55,066 bases of DNA from Actinomycetota bacterium (GCA_002721755.1 PBLL01000025.1:1-55066); one strand, 5' to 3'. Shown: positions 8,693 to 18,069, counted from the first letter of the stretch. The notes: generated by a model not told the origin, from the letters alone. Program-made: numbers and translations.

Positions 8693-9904
8693 ATGGAGTT
8701 TGGAATTTTTAGCAATGGGTACATACCTGGACCTGCAGCTCATGACACAGAATCTGAACATACCGAACTTATGCGTGAAGCTAACTACGGGGTTGTCGCT
8801 GATAAAAACAACTGGAAATACATGTGGTTCGGTGAACACCACTCCCTCACTGAGTACAGTCACATGTCCGCGCCCGCTCCAATAATGGGATGGGTGGCTG
8901 CTCAAACAAACTACATTCACCTAGGCTCTGCAATCACAAGCCTGCCAACCAATAAAGAACATCCTGTCCGGATCGCAGAAAGAGCAGCAATGCTCGACCA
9001 CGTTACAGAAAACCGCTTCGAATTTGGAACTGGACGTGGAGCAGGCAGTCATGAACTCCTGAGTTTCAATGTCACAGACCCAAGCGAAACCAAAGCACAA
9101 TGGGATGAGGTGATCCGTGAGATACCTCGAATGTGGGAACAAAAAGATTATGACTTCAAAGGGGAATTTTTCACTGTGCCGACTCCACACAATATCCTCC
9201 CAAAACCATATGGCAAGGGTCACCCTCCTCTATGGGTTGCTTGCGGAAATCCACCTACATTTGCAAAAGCCGGGTCACTTGGAATAGGGGCTATAGCTTT
9301 TAACTTCGAGCCTATTCATAATCTAAAAGGACGTGTTGATGCATACAAAGAAGCAATCCAAGACCCTGTGGAGCAAATAGGTCAATTTAAAAATGACAAT
9401 GTCATGATGACAAATGCTGTCATCTGTCTTGAAAACCGAGATGAAGCGAGGGCAATAGCTAAAACCAAGGGAAGAGGATACCTGGTAACCATGGTGAACA
9501 TGTACCACGACACTATGCCCAAATCACCTGATGCCGTTACGTGGCCTGATGCTCCAGTCGATCCGAACTGGACTGATGAAATGCTCGACTGGGCGATCTC
9601 AGAGGGATACATGCTCTGTGGAACTCCTGAAGAAGTATGCGAACAACTAGTTCGTTACCAAGAAGTTGGCTGCGACCAAGTCGTATTCGGATTACCTATC
9701 GAAGGTATGGCCCATGAACAAGTTCTAGAAATGCTTGAAATTTTCGGACAACGTGTCATCCCAGAATTCGACAAGGACCCAATCCACTCAACAGACCGCT
9801 ACAGGGCAGAAGCACAAAGAAAATTTCCTGATTTCCAATATGAACTTCCGGAGGATATCTCGGTTTCAGTTTTACCTTCTAATGCTCTCTTGCCACTCGG
9901 ATAG
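8693..9904 (+). CDS. LLM-class (bacterial luciferase-like) flavin/F420-dependent oxidoreductase
   Basis: 403 residues with a TIM-barrel luciferase-like pattern: MEFGIFSNGYIPG, MWFGEHHSLTEYSHMS, LGSAITSLPTNKEHP, RIAERAAMLDHVTENRFEFGTGRG, and HPPLWVACGNPPTFAKAGSLG. Such proteins use FMN or F420. The GEHH segment and long C-terminal region resemble alkanal monooxygenase-like LLM members, but the substrate is unknown. GGGGG precedes the ATG. The TAG stop is followed directly by the GTG of the TetR gene, so the two form an operon, and the regulator probably responds to a substrate of this enzyme. Confidence 0.85.
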   Translation: MEFGIFSNGYIPGPAAHDTESEHTELMREANYGVVADKNNWKYMWFGEHHSLTEYSHMSAPAPIMGWVAAQTNYIHLGSAITSLPTNKEHPVRIAERAAMLDHVTENRFEFGTGRGAGSHELLSFNVTDPSETKAQWDEVIREIPRMWEQKDYDFKGEFFTVPTPHNILPKPYGKGHPPLWVACGNPPTFAKAGSLGIGAIAFNFEPIHNLKGRVDAYKEAIQDPVEQIGQFKNDNVMMTNAVICLENRDEARAIAKTKGRGYLVTMVNMYHDTMPKSPDAVTWPDAPVDPNWTDEMLDWAISEGYMLCGTPEEVCEQLVRYQEVGCDQVVFGLPIEGMAHEQVLEMLEIFGQRVIPEFDKDPIHSTDRYRAEAQRKFPDFQYELPEDISVSVLPSNALLPLG

Positions 9905-10522
9905 GTGCCTAGAAGTAGCGTAAAAACACGCAAACAACTGCTATTAGAAGCTGAAAGGCTTTTTGCTTCAAAAGGAATCTGGCAAGTCCAAGTTCAAGAA
10001 ATTGTAATTGCCGCAGAACAGCGAAATACATCCGCCGTTACTTACCACTTTGGTTCAAGGGAAGGTCTACTTGAAGGTATTCTCACCTCTCACGGGCAGC
10101 CTATTGATGAAGACAGAGGAGATCTCCTGAAATCTCTTACCAAAGAATCTTCCACGCGCTCTCTAATAAATGCTTTAGTGGTCCCTATGGTAAGTTGCTT
10201 TGAAACTAACAGCGGGTGTAGGTACCTCCAAATAGTCTCACAACTCTCCGATCAGTTTTCGAATTGGAGAAACCTCTCAGGAAACCTTTCCGCACCTCAC
10301 CTTTCTAAAGCATTAAACCTGTTGGAAAGTCGACCTGCCTTTTTATCAGCAACCCTTCGACAAGAACGCCTTATAGCAATGATGCAGTTAATGACCTCAT
10401 CTCTCTCAGAAAGAGCTCGCTCCATAGAAGCCAAAAATGAAACACCACTAAGCAATTCCGAATACAAAGATAACTTGGTCAACATGCTTGTAGGAATCCT
10501 TGAAGCCCCAGTCGGGAACTGA
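9905..10522 (+). CDS. TetR/AcrR-family transcriptional regulator
   Basis: 205 residues, GTG start immediately after the LLM stop codon. The N-terminal helix-turn-helix domain is recognisable: TRKQLLLEAERLFASKGIW, then SAVTYHFGSREGLLEGIL. The C-terminal ligand-binding domain is variable, as usual. It likely represses its own operon through the palindrome at 8663-8677 and perhaps the divergent acyl-CoA synthetase run. The gene converges on the alpha-hydroxyacid oxidase gene with a 7-base gap. Confidence 0.85.
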   Translation: MPRSSVKTRKQLLLEAERLFASKGIWQVQVQEIVIAAEQRNTSAVTYHFGSREGLLEGILTSHGQPIDEDRGDLLKSLTKESSTRSLINALVVPMVSCFETNSGCRYLQIVSQLSDQFSNWRNLSGNLSAPHLSKALNLLESRPAFLSATLRQERLIAMMQLMTSSLSERARSIEAKNETPLSNSEYKDNLVNMLVGILEAPVGN

Positions 10523-10529
10523 AAAAAAA

Positions 10530-11753
10530 TTATTGAGCTCTACTAATTAATTCCTGTGACAACTCATCTATGGAAGCCGCGCCGATCAAAGCCATAGTTC
10601 TTTCAACTCCTTCATGGAGCAAATCCATGACGTGATCAACTCCCCTTTCTCCACATGCTCCAAGAGCATAAAGATAAGGTCTGCCTGCCATAACTGCTTG
10701 AGCTCCCATCGAAACCGCTTTCACTATGTCAGAGCCTCTACGAACACCTCCGTCACAAATAATCTCTAAACGGCCTTGGATCGCTTCAACAACCTCCGGC
10801 AGTAAGTCAAATGGCGCAGGAGCTCCATCCAACTGCCTGCCTCCATGGTTGGAAATTGCTATTGCCTCTACACCCACTTCAGCAGCAATTAAAGCATCCT
10901 CAACTGTTTGAATCCCCTTTATCAAAATAGGCCCTTCCCAAATCGATCTGAGCCAATCCACATCACTCCAAGAAAGACCAGGGTCAAACTGAGATTTCAT
11001 ATGTTCAGCAAGATCAACTGCAGTAGAGCCATCTAGTGATGTGATACCTTCAACGTTTGCAAAACGGATTGGATCTGCTCTCAAAAAATCCCAAGTCCAT
11101 CCAGGGTTTTTAATACCATCGAGTATCGTTCCAGGACCAACTTCTGGAGGCAGAGTAAACCCTCTACGCACATCTCTCTCTCTGCGTCCTAAAACTGCTG
11201 TATCAACAGTAAGACAAACAGCTTCGAACCCTGCCTCAGCAGCTCTTTTAACAAGATTTTCGACAATAGACCGATCTCGCCATGTATAAATCTGAAACCA
11301 AAGGCGACTATCGCTCTCAGCTACCGCTGCGCATTCCTCTATGGATCGTGTGGCCATAGTCGACAAAGTAAAAGGAATGCCTGCTCTATCCGCTGCACGA
11401 ACAACGGCTAATTCTCCTTCTGAATGAGCAATTCTGGTGAAACCAGTAGGCGCTAAAACTAAAGGAAAAGCTAGAGGTCGACCCAAGAGGTGGGTAGATG
11501 AATCCACTTCTGTCATGTCTCTCAACACTCTGGGTTTGAATGAAACATTTCGATAAGCATCAACATTTTTTCTTAGAGTGATTTCATCCTCCGCTCCTCC
11601 ATCTATGTAGTCAAAAACTCCAGCAGGTAGACGCCGTTTAGCCAAACTTCTTAAATCGTCAACATTCGCAACTTTACGCAAAAGTCGTTTTGTTCGATTG
11701 AGTTCAAACTTTCGGAACCTTACGACAGAACGAATACTCCTCAAAAATGACAT
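10530..11753 (-). CDS. FMN-dependent alpha-hydroxy-acid oxidase/dehydrogenase (LldD family)
   Basis: 407 residues. Family signatures are all present: VFDYIDGGAEDEITLRKN near the start, LAPTGFTRIAHSEGELA, WFQIYTWRDRS, the catalytic SNHGGRQLDGAP (His base and Arg), and CDGGVRRGSDIVKAVSMGA for FMN phosphate binding. It oxidises L-lactate or a related 2-hydroxyacid to the keto acid. The long N-terminus with basic residues (RSVVRFRKFELNRTKRLLRK) may associate with the membrane, as in L-lactate dehydrogenase. Lactate, glycolate or mandelate-type substrates cannot be separated by eye. Confidence 0.88.
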   Translation of the reverse strand: MSFLRSIRSVVRFRKFELNRTKRLLRKVANVDDLRSLAKRRLPAGVFDYIDGGAEDEITLRKNVDAYRNVSFKPRVLRDMTEVDSSTHLLGRPLAFPLVLAPTGFTRIAHSEGELAVVRAADRAGIPFTLSTMATRSIEECAAVAESDSRLWFQIYTWRDRSIVENLVKRAAEAGFEAVCLTVDTAVLGRRERDVRRGFTLPPEVGPGTILDGIKNPGWTWDFLRADPIRFANVEGITSLDGSTAVDLAEHMKSQFDPGLSWSDVDWLRSIWEGPILIKGIQTVEDALIAAEVGVEAIAISNHGGRQLDGAPAPFDLLPEVVEAIQGRLEIICDGGVRRGSDIVKAVSMGAQAVMAGRPYLYALGACGERGVDHVMDLLHEGVERTMALIGAASIDELSQELISRAQ

Positions 11754-11767
11754 TGTAAACCAATCAA

Positions 11768-12211
11768 TTACGAATCAATCTTAGAATCGAGTTTGGCCAC
11801 CCTGGCCTTATGGCGTCCACCTTCAAATTCTTCTTCTAACCATGCTTTCAATGCTTCAACTGCAACGGCAGGATCTATAAGTCGCTCCCCGAAACAAAGA
11901 ACATTGGCGTTGTTGTGTGCCTTAGCCCATCTCGCAGTTTCTGCATCATTGACTGTCGCTGCTCTGATTCCCGAGATCTTGTTCGCTGCTATTCCTATAC
12001 CGATCCCGGATCCGCAAACTGCGACTCCCAAATCCGCCGAACCCTCCGCGACAGTCGTGCCAATTGCAAATCCATAGTCAGGGTAGTCAACTCTTTCTGT
12101 CGAGTCAGTTCCACAGTCAATTACTTCATGACCCATATCATTCAATTCATTTTTTAAACGTTCTTTAAGTTCATATCCTGCATGATCACAACCGATTGCT
12201 ATTACTTTCAT
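11768..12211 (-). CDS. rpiB: Ribose-5-phosphate isomerase B
   Basis: 147 residues, normal for RpiB. The N-terminal IGCDHAGYELKERL has the Asp/His of the active site, and VAVCGSGIGIGIAANKISGIRAA holds the catalytic Cys and phosphate loop. It interconverts ribose-5-phosphate and ribulose-5-phosphate in the pentose phosphate pathway. Last gene of the minus-strand housekeeping run, 9 bases after the threonylcarbamoyl-AMP synthase gene. Confidence 0.95.
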   Translation of the reverse strand: MKVIAIGCDHAGYELKERLKNELNDMGHEVIDCGTDSTERVDYPDYGFAIGTTVAEGSADLGVAVCGSGIGIGIAANKISGIRAATVNDAETARWAKAHNNANVLCFGERLIDPAVAVEALKAWLEEEFEGGRHKARVAKLDSKIDS

Positions 12212-12220
12212 AACAATAGA

Positions 12221-12850
12221 CTAGCCTTCTTCAAGTTGAAGACCTGCAGCAATTAGATCTTCAACTCGTATTGCTCCTTCACGCAGAATCTCCGCTGATT
12301 CACCTAAAAGGCTTAAAACAGTTGAGGGTTTACCTTTACACAAACCCCCATCCACCACCAACAAATTTTCACCCAATTCAGATGCTGCTTCTTTAGCGTC
12401 TTCTGGTGTTGACAAACCAGAAAGATTCGCTGAAGTGACAGCTAAAGGACCCGTCTCAGCCGTTAAGGACCTTATGAAAGCATGATCGGGACATCTAACT
12501 CCTATTGAATTTTCATCACCGCCCAGGAAATAACTCAAATGCTGAGCTCTTTCAACTACGACGGTCATAGGTCCTGGCCAAAAATTTTGGGACAAAAGTT
12601 CCAACTCAACCGAAGGGACTACAAGATCGAATACATGAGAGATTTCGGAAACTAAAACAGCGCATGCTTGATCACTTATACGCTTTTTCCGATGGAAAAT
12701 CTCATCAACCGCATTTTTGTTAGTAGGAATAGCCGCTATGCCGTAAACAGTATCGGTAGGAAGCAACACTAATTTTCCATCATTTAATGTCTTGGTTGCC
12801 GCAGAAACTGCTTCCTCAAAATCTGAATCCAAGTCTAAAAACTTATTCAT
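12221..12850 (-). CDS. tsaC: L-threonylcarbamoyladenylate synthase (Sua5/YrdC/TsaC family)
   Basis: 209 residues with the YrdC core: GKLVLLPTDTVYGIAAIP, KKRISDQACAVLV, FWPGPMTVVVER, VRCPDHAFIRSL and LAVTSANLSG. It makes threonylcarbamoyl-AMP from threonine, bicarbonate and ATP for the t6A37 modification of ANN-decoding tRNAs. It is the short TsaC form with no C-terminal Sua5 domain. Its ATG overlaps the prmC stop by 4 bases, so the two are translationally coupled, a pairing seen in many bacteria. Confidence 0.93.
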   Translation of the reverse strand: MNKFLDLDSDFEEAVSAATKTLNDGKLVLLPTDTVYGIAAIPTNKNAVDEIFHRKKRISDQACAVLVSEISHVFDLVVPSVELELLSQNFWPGPMTVVVERAQHLSYFLGGDENSIGVRCPDHAFIRSLTAETGPLAVTSANLSGLSTPEDAKEAASELGENLLVVDGGLCKGKPSTVLSLLGESAEILREGAIRVEDLIAAGLQLEEG

Positions 12851-13725
12851 AATGGTTTTCTAGCCACCAAGACTCGCTCTCGTTCGGTTAAATCCAGCCT
12901 TAGCTGAACTCCCTTATAACCCAAATCCAAAGCTTCTTGAACTATCTCGCCAGACTGCTTGGGTGACATTTCTAAAAACAATGTGCCTTCTGAAGCTAGC
13001 CATTTGATTGAATTCTTTAACAGGAAACTTAGATCCTCTGTTCCCAGCGGACCTGCTCTTAAAGAAGAAGAAGGTTCCCAGTCCCTGACTTCTGGAGGAA
13101 GCTCCTCATCGTCACCTATATATGGAGGATTTGAAACAATTACGTCAAGCTTTCCTAAAAGCTCTTCTGGTAGTGCATCAAACCAAAACCCTTGAGTAAT
13201 CGAAACCTTCTGACCTGCCATCCCTAAACCTGCGAGATTTGCACGGGTAACAGAAATGGCATCCTCGGATATATCACTGCACCATACGGACACACCTTCG
13301 ACTTCCCTAGCAATAGAGAGACCTATTGCACCCGAACCACAACCCAAATCAGCAACATTTAAAACCGTTTCAACACCAAATTGAGCTTTTTTACTTTTAC
13401 ATTCTTCGATCACATATCCGACCATCACTTCAGTCTCTGGCCTAGGTATCAAAACCCGCCTATCAACAAATAAATCAAGCTCCCTGAACTGCCACCTTCC
13501 AAGCACATACTGCAAAGGTTCACCAGCTAACCTTCTCTCAATCAACCTGTTCAACCGATCCAACTGTGCGGGCTTGGCTTTTTCCCTGTAATCACTTTGT
13601 TCAGTAATTCCGGAAACTTCTTCTATCATCCACTTTGCTTCAAGTTCAGCATTATCTCCTTCAAGTTTGCTCACAGTTTCAGGTAATAATTCCTTCCAAC
13701 TCACCGAAGCACCTTTACTAGACAA
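12847..13725 (-). CDS. prmC: Release factor glutamine N5-methyltransferase PrmC (HemK)
   Basis: 292 residues. The N-terminal helical domain ends near PLQYVLGRWQFRELDLFV. The SAM-binding region has VADLGCGSGAIGLSIA, and the N-P-P-Y catalytic tetrad sits in VSNPPYIGDDEELP. It methylates the GGQ glutamine of RF1/RF2. The start is a TTG with AGGA 6 bases upstream; a GTG 21 bases later is possible. It lies directly downstream of prfA, its substrate's gene, as is usual. Confidence 0.95.
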   Translation of the reverse strand: MSSKGASVSWKELLPETVSKLEGDNAELEAKWMIEEVSGITEQSDYREKAKPAQLDRLNRLIERRLAGEPLQYVLGRWQFRELDLFVDRRVLIPRPETEVMVGYVIEECKSKKAQFGVETVLNVADLGCGSGAIGLSIAREVEGVSVWCSDISEDAISVTRANLAGLGMAGQKVSITQGFWFDALPEELLGKLDVIVSNPPYIGDDEELPPEVRDWEPSSSLRAGPLGTEDLSFLLKNSIKWLASEGTLFLEMSPKQSGEIVQEALDLGYKGVQLRLDLTERERVLVARKPL

Positions 13726-13746
13726 TTCTGTTCCTACTATTTCCGT

Positions 13747-14817
13747 TCACTGATCGAAAGTTTGAGCCAGCTGTCGATCTCTTTCTGCAATCAGTAAAGC
13801 ATCAACTAATTCATCAAGTTCACCTGCAAGGATCCTCTCAAGTCGATGGAGAGTCAAACCAATGCGGTGATCAGTGACCCGATTCTCTTTAAAATTATAA
13901 GTTCTTATTTTTTCAGATCTACCCCCACCTCCTACTTGGTCTCGTCTAGCCGACGCAGCTTCTGACTGCTGACGCTCCTGCTCAACCTGAAGCAACCTGG
14001 CTCTTAAAACCCGCAAAGCCTTTGTTTTATTCTGGAGTTGACTTTTCTCGTCTTGCATAGTCACAACCAAACCGGTTGGCAAATGGGTAATACGAACGGC
14101 AGAATCCGTAGTGTTCACAGATTGCCCACCGGGACCCGATGATCTGTATACGTCAACTTGCAAATCTTTTTCCTCTATAGCTATCTCTACTTCGTCAGCT
14201 TCTGGAAGAACAGTCACAGTAGCTGACGAAGTATGGACGCGACCCTGAGATTCAGTAACAGGAACTCTTTGCACACGGTGAACACCACCTTCATGTTTTA
14301 AATGAGTCCACGCAGTTTCACCGCGAATGAGAAAAACTACCTCTGTAAATCCACCCATATCCGATTCTCTACTCTCAAGAGGTTCGATAATCCATCCTTT
14401 TGCTGTAGCGAGAGCGACATACATGTCACGTAGATCACGTGCAAAAAGATTAGCTTCTTCTCCACCTTCCGCACCTCTGATTTCTACGATTACTGTCCTT
14501 CCATCATTTGGATCTTGAGGCAACAAATAAATTCGTAATTCAGTCTCTAATTCTGAAATTTCATCTTTTAATTTACTTATCTCCTCTTGAAGGTGATCAC
14601 GCTCTTCGCCCTCGGTGACTTCCATAAGCTCTTTTGCTGTATCAAGATTTTCATATGCAGTTTGAAGAGGTTTTCCTGCAGAGAGGGCATTTACCAACTC
14701 CTTATGTCTGCGCCCAAGAGCTTCTAATAACTTTGAGTCAGAAACTACTTCAGGATCAGCTAGACGCCTCTCAACATCTTCAAACTCAGAAATTAAAGCT
14801 TTTACTTGATCAATCAT
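13747..14817 (-). CDS. prfA: Peptide chain release factor 1 (RF1)
   Basis: 356 residues, full length. The stop-codon recognition tripeptide P-V-T (residues 186-188, in [14 protein letters not shown]) marks RF1 rather than RF2. The peptidyl-tRNA hydrolysis motif G-G-Q lies at 230-232 in [16 protein letters not shown]. It terminates translation at UAA and UAG. It precedes prmC by 21 bases on the minus strand; the unknown 327-residue gene is immediately upstream. Confidence 0.97.
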   Translation of the reverse strand: MIDQVKALISEFEDVERRLADPEVVSDSKLLEALGRRHKELVNALSAGKPLQTAYENLDTAKELMEVTEGEERDHLQEEISKLKDEISELETELRIYLLPQDPNDGRTVIVEIRGAEGGEEANLFARDLRDMYVALATAKGWIIEPLESRESDMGGFTEVVFLIRGETAWTHLKHEGGVHRVQRVPVTESQGRVHTSSATVTVLPEADEVEIAIEEKDLQVDVYRSSGPGGQSVNTTDSAVRITHLPTGLVVTMQDEKSQLQNKTKALRVLRARLLQVEQERQQSEAASARRDQVGGGGRSEKIRTYNFKENRVTDHRIGLTLHRLERILAGELDELVDALLIAERDRQLAQTFDQ

Positions 14818-14882
14818 TAGCTCAGGGTAGCGTTATGTGACTTACTGCAATGATGCAATCCATTTTTACACAAAAAAACGAA

Positions 14883-15866
14883 CTAAACAGTTGATGTTTC
14901 CCATCCTCCAACAACCCCTCTGATTGTTAAAGGTATCTCCAAGTATTGCAGACTTTTTTCGAGAGGAACCAGAATGTCCTTATTGGGAAGTACAACCTCA
15001 ACACGATCTGGTGATTCCAACAAAATCAAATCAGCAATAAATGGAATTAGACGAATATCAATGCCAACAGAAAAAATAAAGAGAACTTTTTCTCCTTTAT
15101 CACCAATGCCTAGAGAGGCTGCAGGAGCTGCTTCTCGGAGCGATTTCCTTTCTATAGGTGGCTCAACGAAAAATAAGCTCTCTGCACCATACTTCTCGGG
15201 ATTAGCTGCAGCATCTGCTCGAAGCCACCTTTCTCGTACGAGTCTGGAAAGTGGATGCATTGAAGATCTTGAATTTCTAGAAAGACGAACAATTTCTACA
15301 GCTGATGAAACAACTTCTGATAATGGTCTATCACTGCTGATTAACGAAGTTGCTTCGCGGTCAAGCTTTCCAACGCCCACTTGTACTTCGTCATCGACCA
15401 CTCTCAGGACTTCAAGTCCCAGAATTTCTCCTGACCAAATCCCAAATTCATAAACTTTTTCCAATCCAAATTTCAAACACAGCTCTTCAAATTCGTGCGG
15501 TGGTGATTCAACAGGTTTTCTATCATCAAACGGAGCAGGTTCCACATGGCTTGCTTTTCCGTTTGAGAGAAAGAAAATACTAGGCGATGGTTTTAAGGCA
15601 TTTGACCTTCTTTGTGAAATCTGAGCGTCTTGAAGATTTTCAAAATAAATCACCAAATGCAGGTTTTCATGTGCCGTTAGCTCTAAAAGAGAAGCACCAA
15701 GAACCTCTTCGGGAGTTTCCTTGTCCGCTAAAATCCACAAGTTCGAACTTCCCCGAAGCCCATTTCCAGAAGTATCAATCAAATCGTCAATTTCCTGACG
15801 ACTCTCCTCGCTAATAATCTTTCGCAGTTTGCTCCGGTTGAGAGATAACCGTTGTTCTAGTTCCAA
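14883..15866 (-). CDS. Uncharacterised 327-residue soluble protein between rpmE and prfA
   Basis: I do not recognise this protein. It has no signal peptide, no clear membrane segment and no cysteine cluster (one Cys, in EELCLKFGLEK). Notable segments are HPLSRLVRERWLRADAAANP in the middle and a C-terminal half with alternating hydrophobic strands (VLFIFSVGIDIRLIPF, VEVVLPNKDIL) ending in GVVGGWETSTV. It is not DUF1385/YqhQ, the protein often found between rpmE and prfA. The start is TTG at 15866 with no good alternative and a weak ribosome binding site. Position in the rho-rpmE-prfA operon hints at a translation-linked or co-expressed role, but that is inference only. Confidence 0.7.
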   Translation of the reverse strand: MELEQRLSLNRSKLRKIISEESRQEIDDLIDTSGNGLRGSSNLWILADKETPEEVLGASLLELTAHENLHLVIYFENLQDAQISQRRSNALKPSPSIFFLSNGKASHVEPAPFDDRKPVESPPHEFEELCLKFGLEKVYEFGIWSGEILGLEVLRVVDDEVQVGVGKLDREATSLISSDRPLSEVVSSAVEIVRLSRNSRSSMHPLSRLVRERWLRADAAANPEKYGAESLFFVEPPIERKSLREAAPAASLGIGDKGEKVLFIFSVGIDIRLIPFIADLILLESPDRVEVVLPNKDILVPLEKSLQYLEIPLTIRGVVGGWETSTV

Positions 15867-15901
15867 GGCAGTTGTCTTGCAAGAATTTTCTTTGAGTTCT
15901 C

Positions 15902-16159
15902 TTAGGAACCTTTTTTACGGCCTTTGCCGTATCTGCGTTCAAATCGTTCAACTCGACCGGCTGTATCAATAATTTGCATTTTGCCCGTGAAGAAAGGATG
16001 ACTTGCAGAGGAAACTTCAACTTTAACTAATGGGTACTCAACACCATCAACAACTGTGGTTTCTGAAGTTTCAGCTGTCGAAGGAATTAAAAAAGTAGTT
16101 CCTTCACTCGTGTCTTGGAACGCCACCGTTCTATATTCAGGATGTATTTCAGATTTCAT
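15902..16159 (-). CDS. rpmE2: 50S ribosomal protein L31, type B (zinc-independent)
   Basis: 85 residues: begins [18 protein letters not shown] and has [22 protein letters not shown], diagnostic of L31. The four zinc-binding cysteines of type A L31 are absent (no Cys at all) and the extra beta segment typical of type B is present. Type B forms usually serve as the low-zinc alternative, yet this copy sits in the standard rho-rpmE-prfA housekeeping position. Basic C-terminus [11 protein letters not shown]. Spaced 48 bases from rho. Confidence 0.93.
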   Translation of the reverse strand: MKSEIHPEYRTVAFQDTSEGTTFLIPSTAETSETTVVDGVEYPLVKVEVSSASHPFFTGKMQIIDTAGRVERFERRYGKGRKKGS

Positions 16160-16207
16160 AGCAGTCCAGTCTGTTGTAAATATTTGATATTCACAACCTT
16201 CGTAAAT

Positions 16208-17824
16208 TTAAGAAGCCTCCATCGAAGGACCTTTGGCAACTTCTGACAAAAATTCATCATTATTTGGAAAGGTTTTTAGTCGATCAATCAGTAACTCCAA
16301 ACCTGCACCAGAACCGTTGTCGCTATCCGATGCCAAACCGTTCAAAACTCGTCTTAGTTTCCACACTTGATTCAATTGCTTACGATCAAATAAAAGTTCT
16401 TCGTGACGTGTTGAAGAGGCATTTACATCAATGGCGGGATAAACACGCCTTTCAGCGATCCTACGGTCTAATCGCAGTTCCATGTTTCCCGTTCCTTTGA
16501 ATTCTTCGAAGATAACCTCGTCCATCTTGGAACCCGTTTCTACTAAAGCTGTAGCCAAAATAGTCAAAGAGCCACCCTCTTCAACATTTCTGGCGGCACC
16601 AAAAAACTTCTTTGGTGGATACAAGGCTCCGCTGTCAACGCCTCCTGACATTATTCGACCAGTCGCCGGAGCCGCTAAATTATATGCTCGAGCCAGTCTT
16701 GTAATTCCGTCAAGAATAATTACTACATCTTCACCATACTCAACAAGCCTTCGAGCTCTCTCTATGGTCACTTCAGCAATAGCAGTATGTTCTTCAGCTG
16801 GCCTGTCGAAAGTTGACGCCGCAACTTCACCATTTATCAACCATCTCTTCATATCTGTTACTTCTTCAGGTCTTTCATCAACCAGTAAAACAATTAATTT
16901 AACCTCAGGGTTATTTGTCTCGATTGACCTTGCTATCTGCTTCATGATTGTTGTCTTACCCGCTTTTGGAGGTGAAACAATAAGACCTCTTTGTCCTTTA
17001 CCTATAGGTGACAGGAGGTCAACAATACGAGCGGTCATGTTGGAAGGATCATCAGCTAACTCGAGATTTAATCGTTCATCTGGAAAAAGAGGAGTTAGAT
17101 CTTCAAAATTAGGACGCTTTGCTGCTTCTACAGGTGCTTTCCCATTTACAGTATCAAGTCGTAATAAAGCAGGATTTTTTTCACTTCTGTTTGCTGGTCT
17201 AGCTCCACCTACCAAATAGTCGCCACGGCGAAGATCAAATTCCCTAACTTGTTTTACCGAAACATAAGCATCTTGTTTTGAAGGACGGAACCCTGTTGTT
17301 CTTAGAAATCCATAACCTTCATTACGCAAATCCAAATAACCCTCTATCGCAACTGGTTCACCGTCCCAAGATTCATCCGGACCATCCGGACCTCTGCCAC
17401 GGCGGCGGCGGCGGCGATTTCCAGGCTCTGTGTACTCCCCACTGCGCTTTTCACGGTTGTTGTTGCTCGAGTTCCTATTTTCAGAATCTTTGCCCGATGA
17501 TGCTCTACTGCTTGCACCTTCTGATTCTTCTTTTACATCGGATTTACCAGAATCATCATCATTGCTTTCCTCTTCGGATTCTTCCTTGAGAGCAACCTCC
17601 CATTCAGCCAAAGGTTCTTCTTCAGTTCCTGCTGGATCCTGTTTAACAGAACCATGACTGTCTGTAGTTTGAGTGCCGCCAGAAGACAGTTCAAGAATCA
17701 TCTCAACTATCTCGGCCTTTCTGGCACGAGAAGCAGGTTTACCGCCTAGAGCAGTTGCAATAGTAATAAGTTCATCTCGCCCTTTGGCTTCTAATGAATC
17801 GCTTTGTAACTCAGTCGAGTCCAT
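16208..17824 (-). CDS. rho: Transcription termination factor Rho with actinobacterial-type N-terminal insertion
   Basis: 538 residues. Residues 1-50 are the Rho N-terminal helical domain. Residues 51-150 are a low-complexity insertion, first acidic/Ser-rich, then basic with six consecutive Arg before [11 protein letters not shown]. The RNA-binding OB fold follows ([20 protein letters not shown]), then the hexameric ATPase: Walker [10 protein letters not shown] (284-292), [26 protein letters not shown] and the Q/R-loop [20 protein letters not shown]. The insertion is known in actinobacterial Rho and adds RNA affinity. AGAGG sits 8 bases before the ATG. A long leader precedes the gene. Confidence 0.97.
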   Translation of the reverse strand: MDSTELQSDSLEAKGRDELITIATALGGKPASRARKAEIVEMILELSSGGTQTTDSHGSVKQDPAGTEEEPLAEWEVALKEESEEESNDDDSGKSDVKEESEGASSRASSGKDSENRNSSNNNREKRSGEYTEPGNRRRRRRGRGPDGPDESWDGEPVAIEGYLDLRNEGYGFLRTTGFRPSKQDAYVSVKQVREFDLRRGDYLVGGARPANRSEKNPALLRLDTVNGKAPVEAAKRPNFEDLTPLFPDERLNLELADDPSNMTARIVDLLSPIGKGQRGLIVSPPKAGKTTIMKQIARSIETNNPEVKLIVLLVDERPEEVTDMKRWLINGEVAASTFDRPAEEHTAIAEVTIERARRLVEYGEDVVIILDGITRLARAYNLAAPATGRIMSGGVDSGALYPPKKFFGAARNVEEGGSLTILATALVETGSKMDEVIFEEFKGTGNMELRLDRRIAERRVYPAIDVNASSTRHEELLFDRKQLNQVWKLRRVLNGLASDSDNGSGAGLELLIDRLKTFPNNDEFLSEVAKGPSMEAS

Positions 17825-17944
17825 AGTTAAACACCTCTGTGTCTGTGTAATTATGGGTTAAACCCCTCAAAAAATGGTCTAACACCGAATTGATTGCCGT
17901 TAAAACGAAATACGCTCTGGGTGCACAATCGTCCAACAATCAGA

Positions 17945-17964
17945 CCTGATGAATGTCAATCAGG
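17945..17964 (-). promoter_or_regulatory. Hairpin in the rho leader
   Basis: Arms CCTGAT and ATCAGG (6 base pairs) with an 8-base loop, about 120 bases upstream of the rho ATG. No T-run follows. rho genes are commonly autoregulated by attenuation in the leader, so this may be part of a leader fold; the assignment is tentative. The rest of 17825-18069 shows no open reading frame of note. Confidence 0.3.
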
Positions 17965-17988
17965 CCCTTAGCCGTAACGACACCTTGT

Positions 17989-18017
17989 ACTGTATGCGGA
18001 CTCAAAGTGGTCGACAA
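17989..18017 (-). promoter_or_regulatory. Candidate rho promoter
   Basis: On the minus strand TTGTCG (18017-18012) and TACAGT (17994-17989) are spaced by 17 bases, each matching 4 of 6 consensus positions. A start near 17982 would give a leader of about 160 bases. Weak matches, so tentative. Confidence 0.3.
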
Positions 18018-18029
18018 CACAAAATGTAT

Positions 18030-18055
18030 TTAAAAACCAGTTTTTAATTTTTTTT
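18030..18055. terminator. AT-rich inverted repeat with T-run after the ApgM-family gene
   Basis: Arms TTAAAAA and TTTTTAA around CCAG, followed on the plus strand by eight T. Read on the minus strand (direction of the flanking genes) it is A8, hairpin, then a T-rich arm. The all-AT stem is weak; it may end the threonine-pathway transcript before the rho promoter. Confidence 0.3.
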
Positions 18056-18069
18056 AGGAAATCTTTTCA

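Noticed and set aside
16482-17219. Open frame of 245 codons antisense to rho
   Set aside because: It mirrors codon bias of rho on the other strand, has no ribosome site or family resemblance, and rho is complete and unmistakable.
17401-17415. CGG-type triplet run
   Set aside because: It encodes the six-Arg stretch of the Rho insertion; not a separate repeat element.
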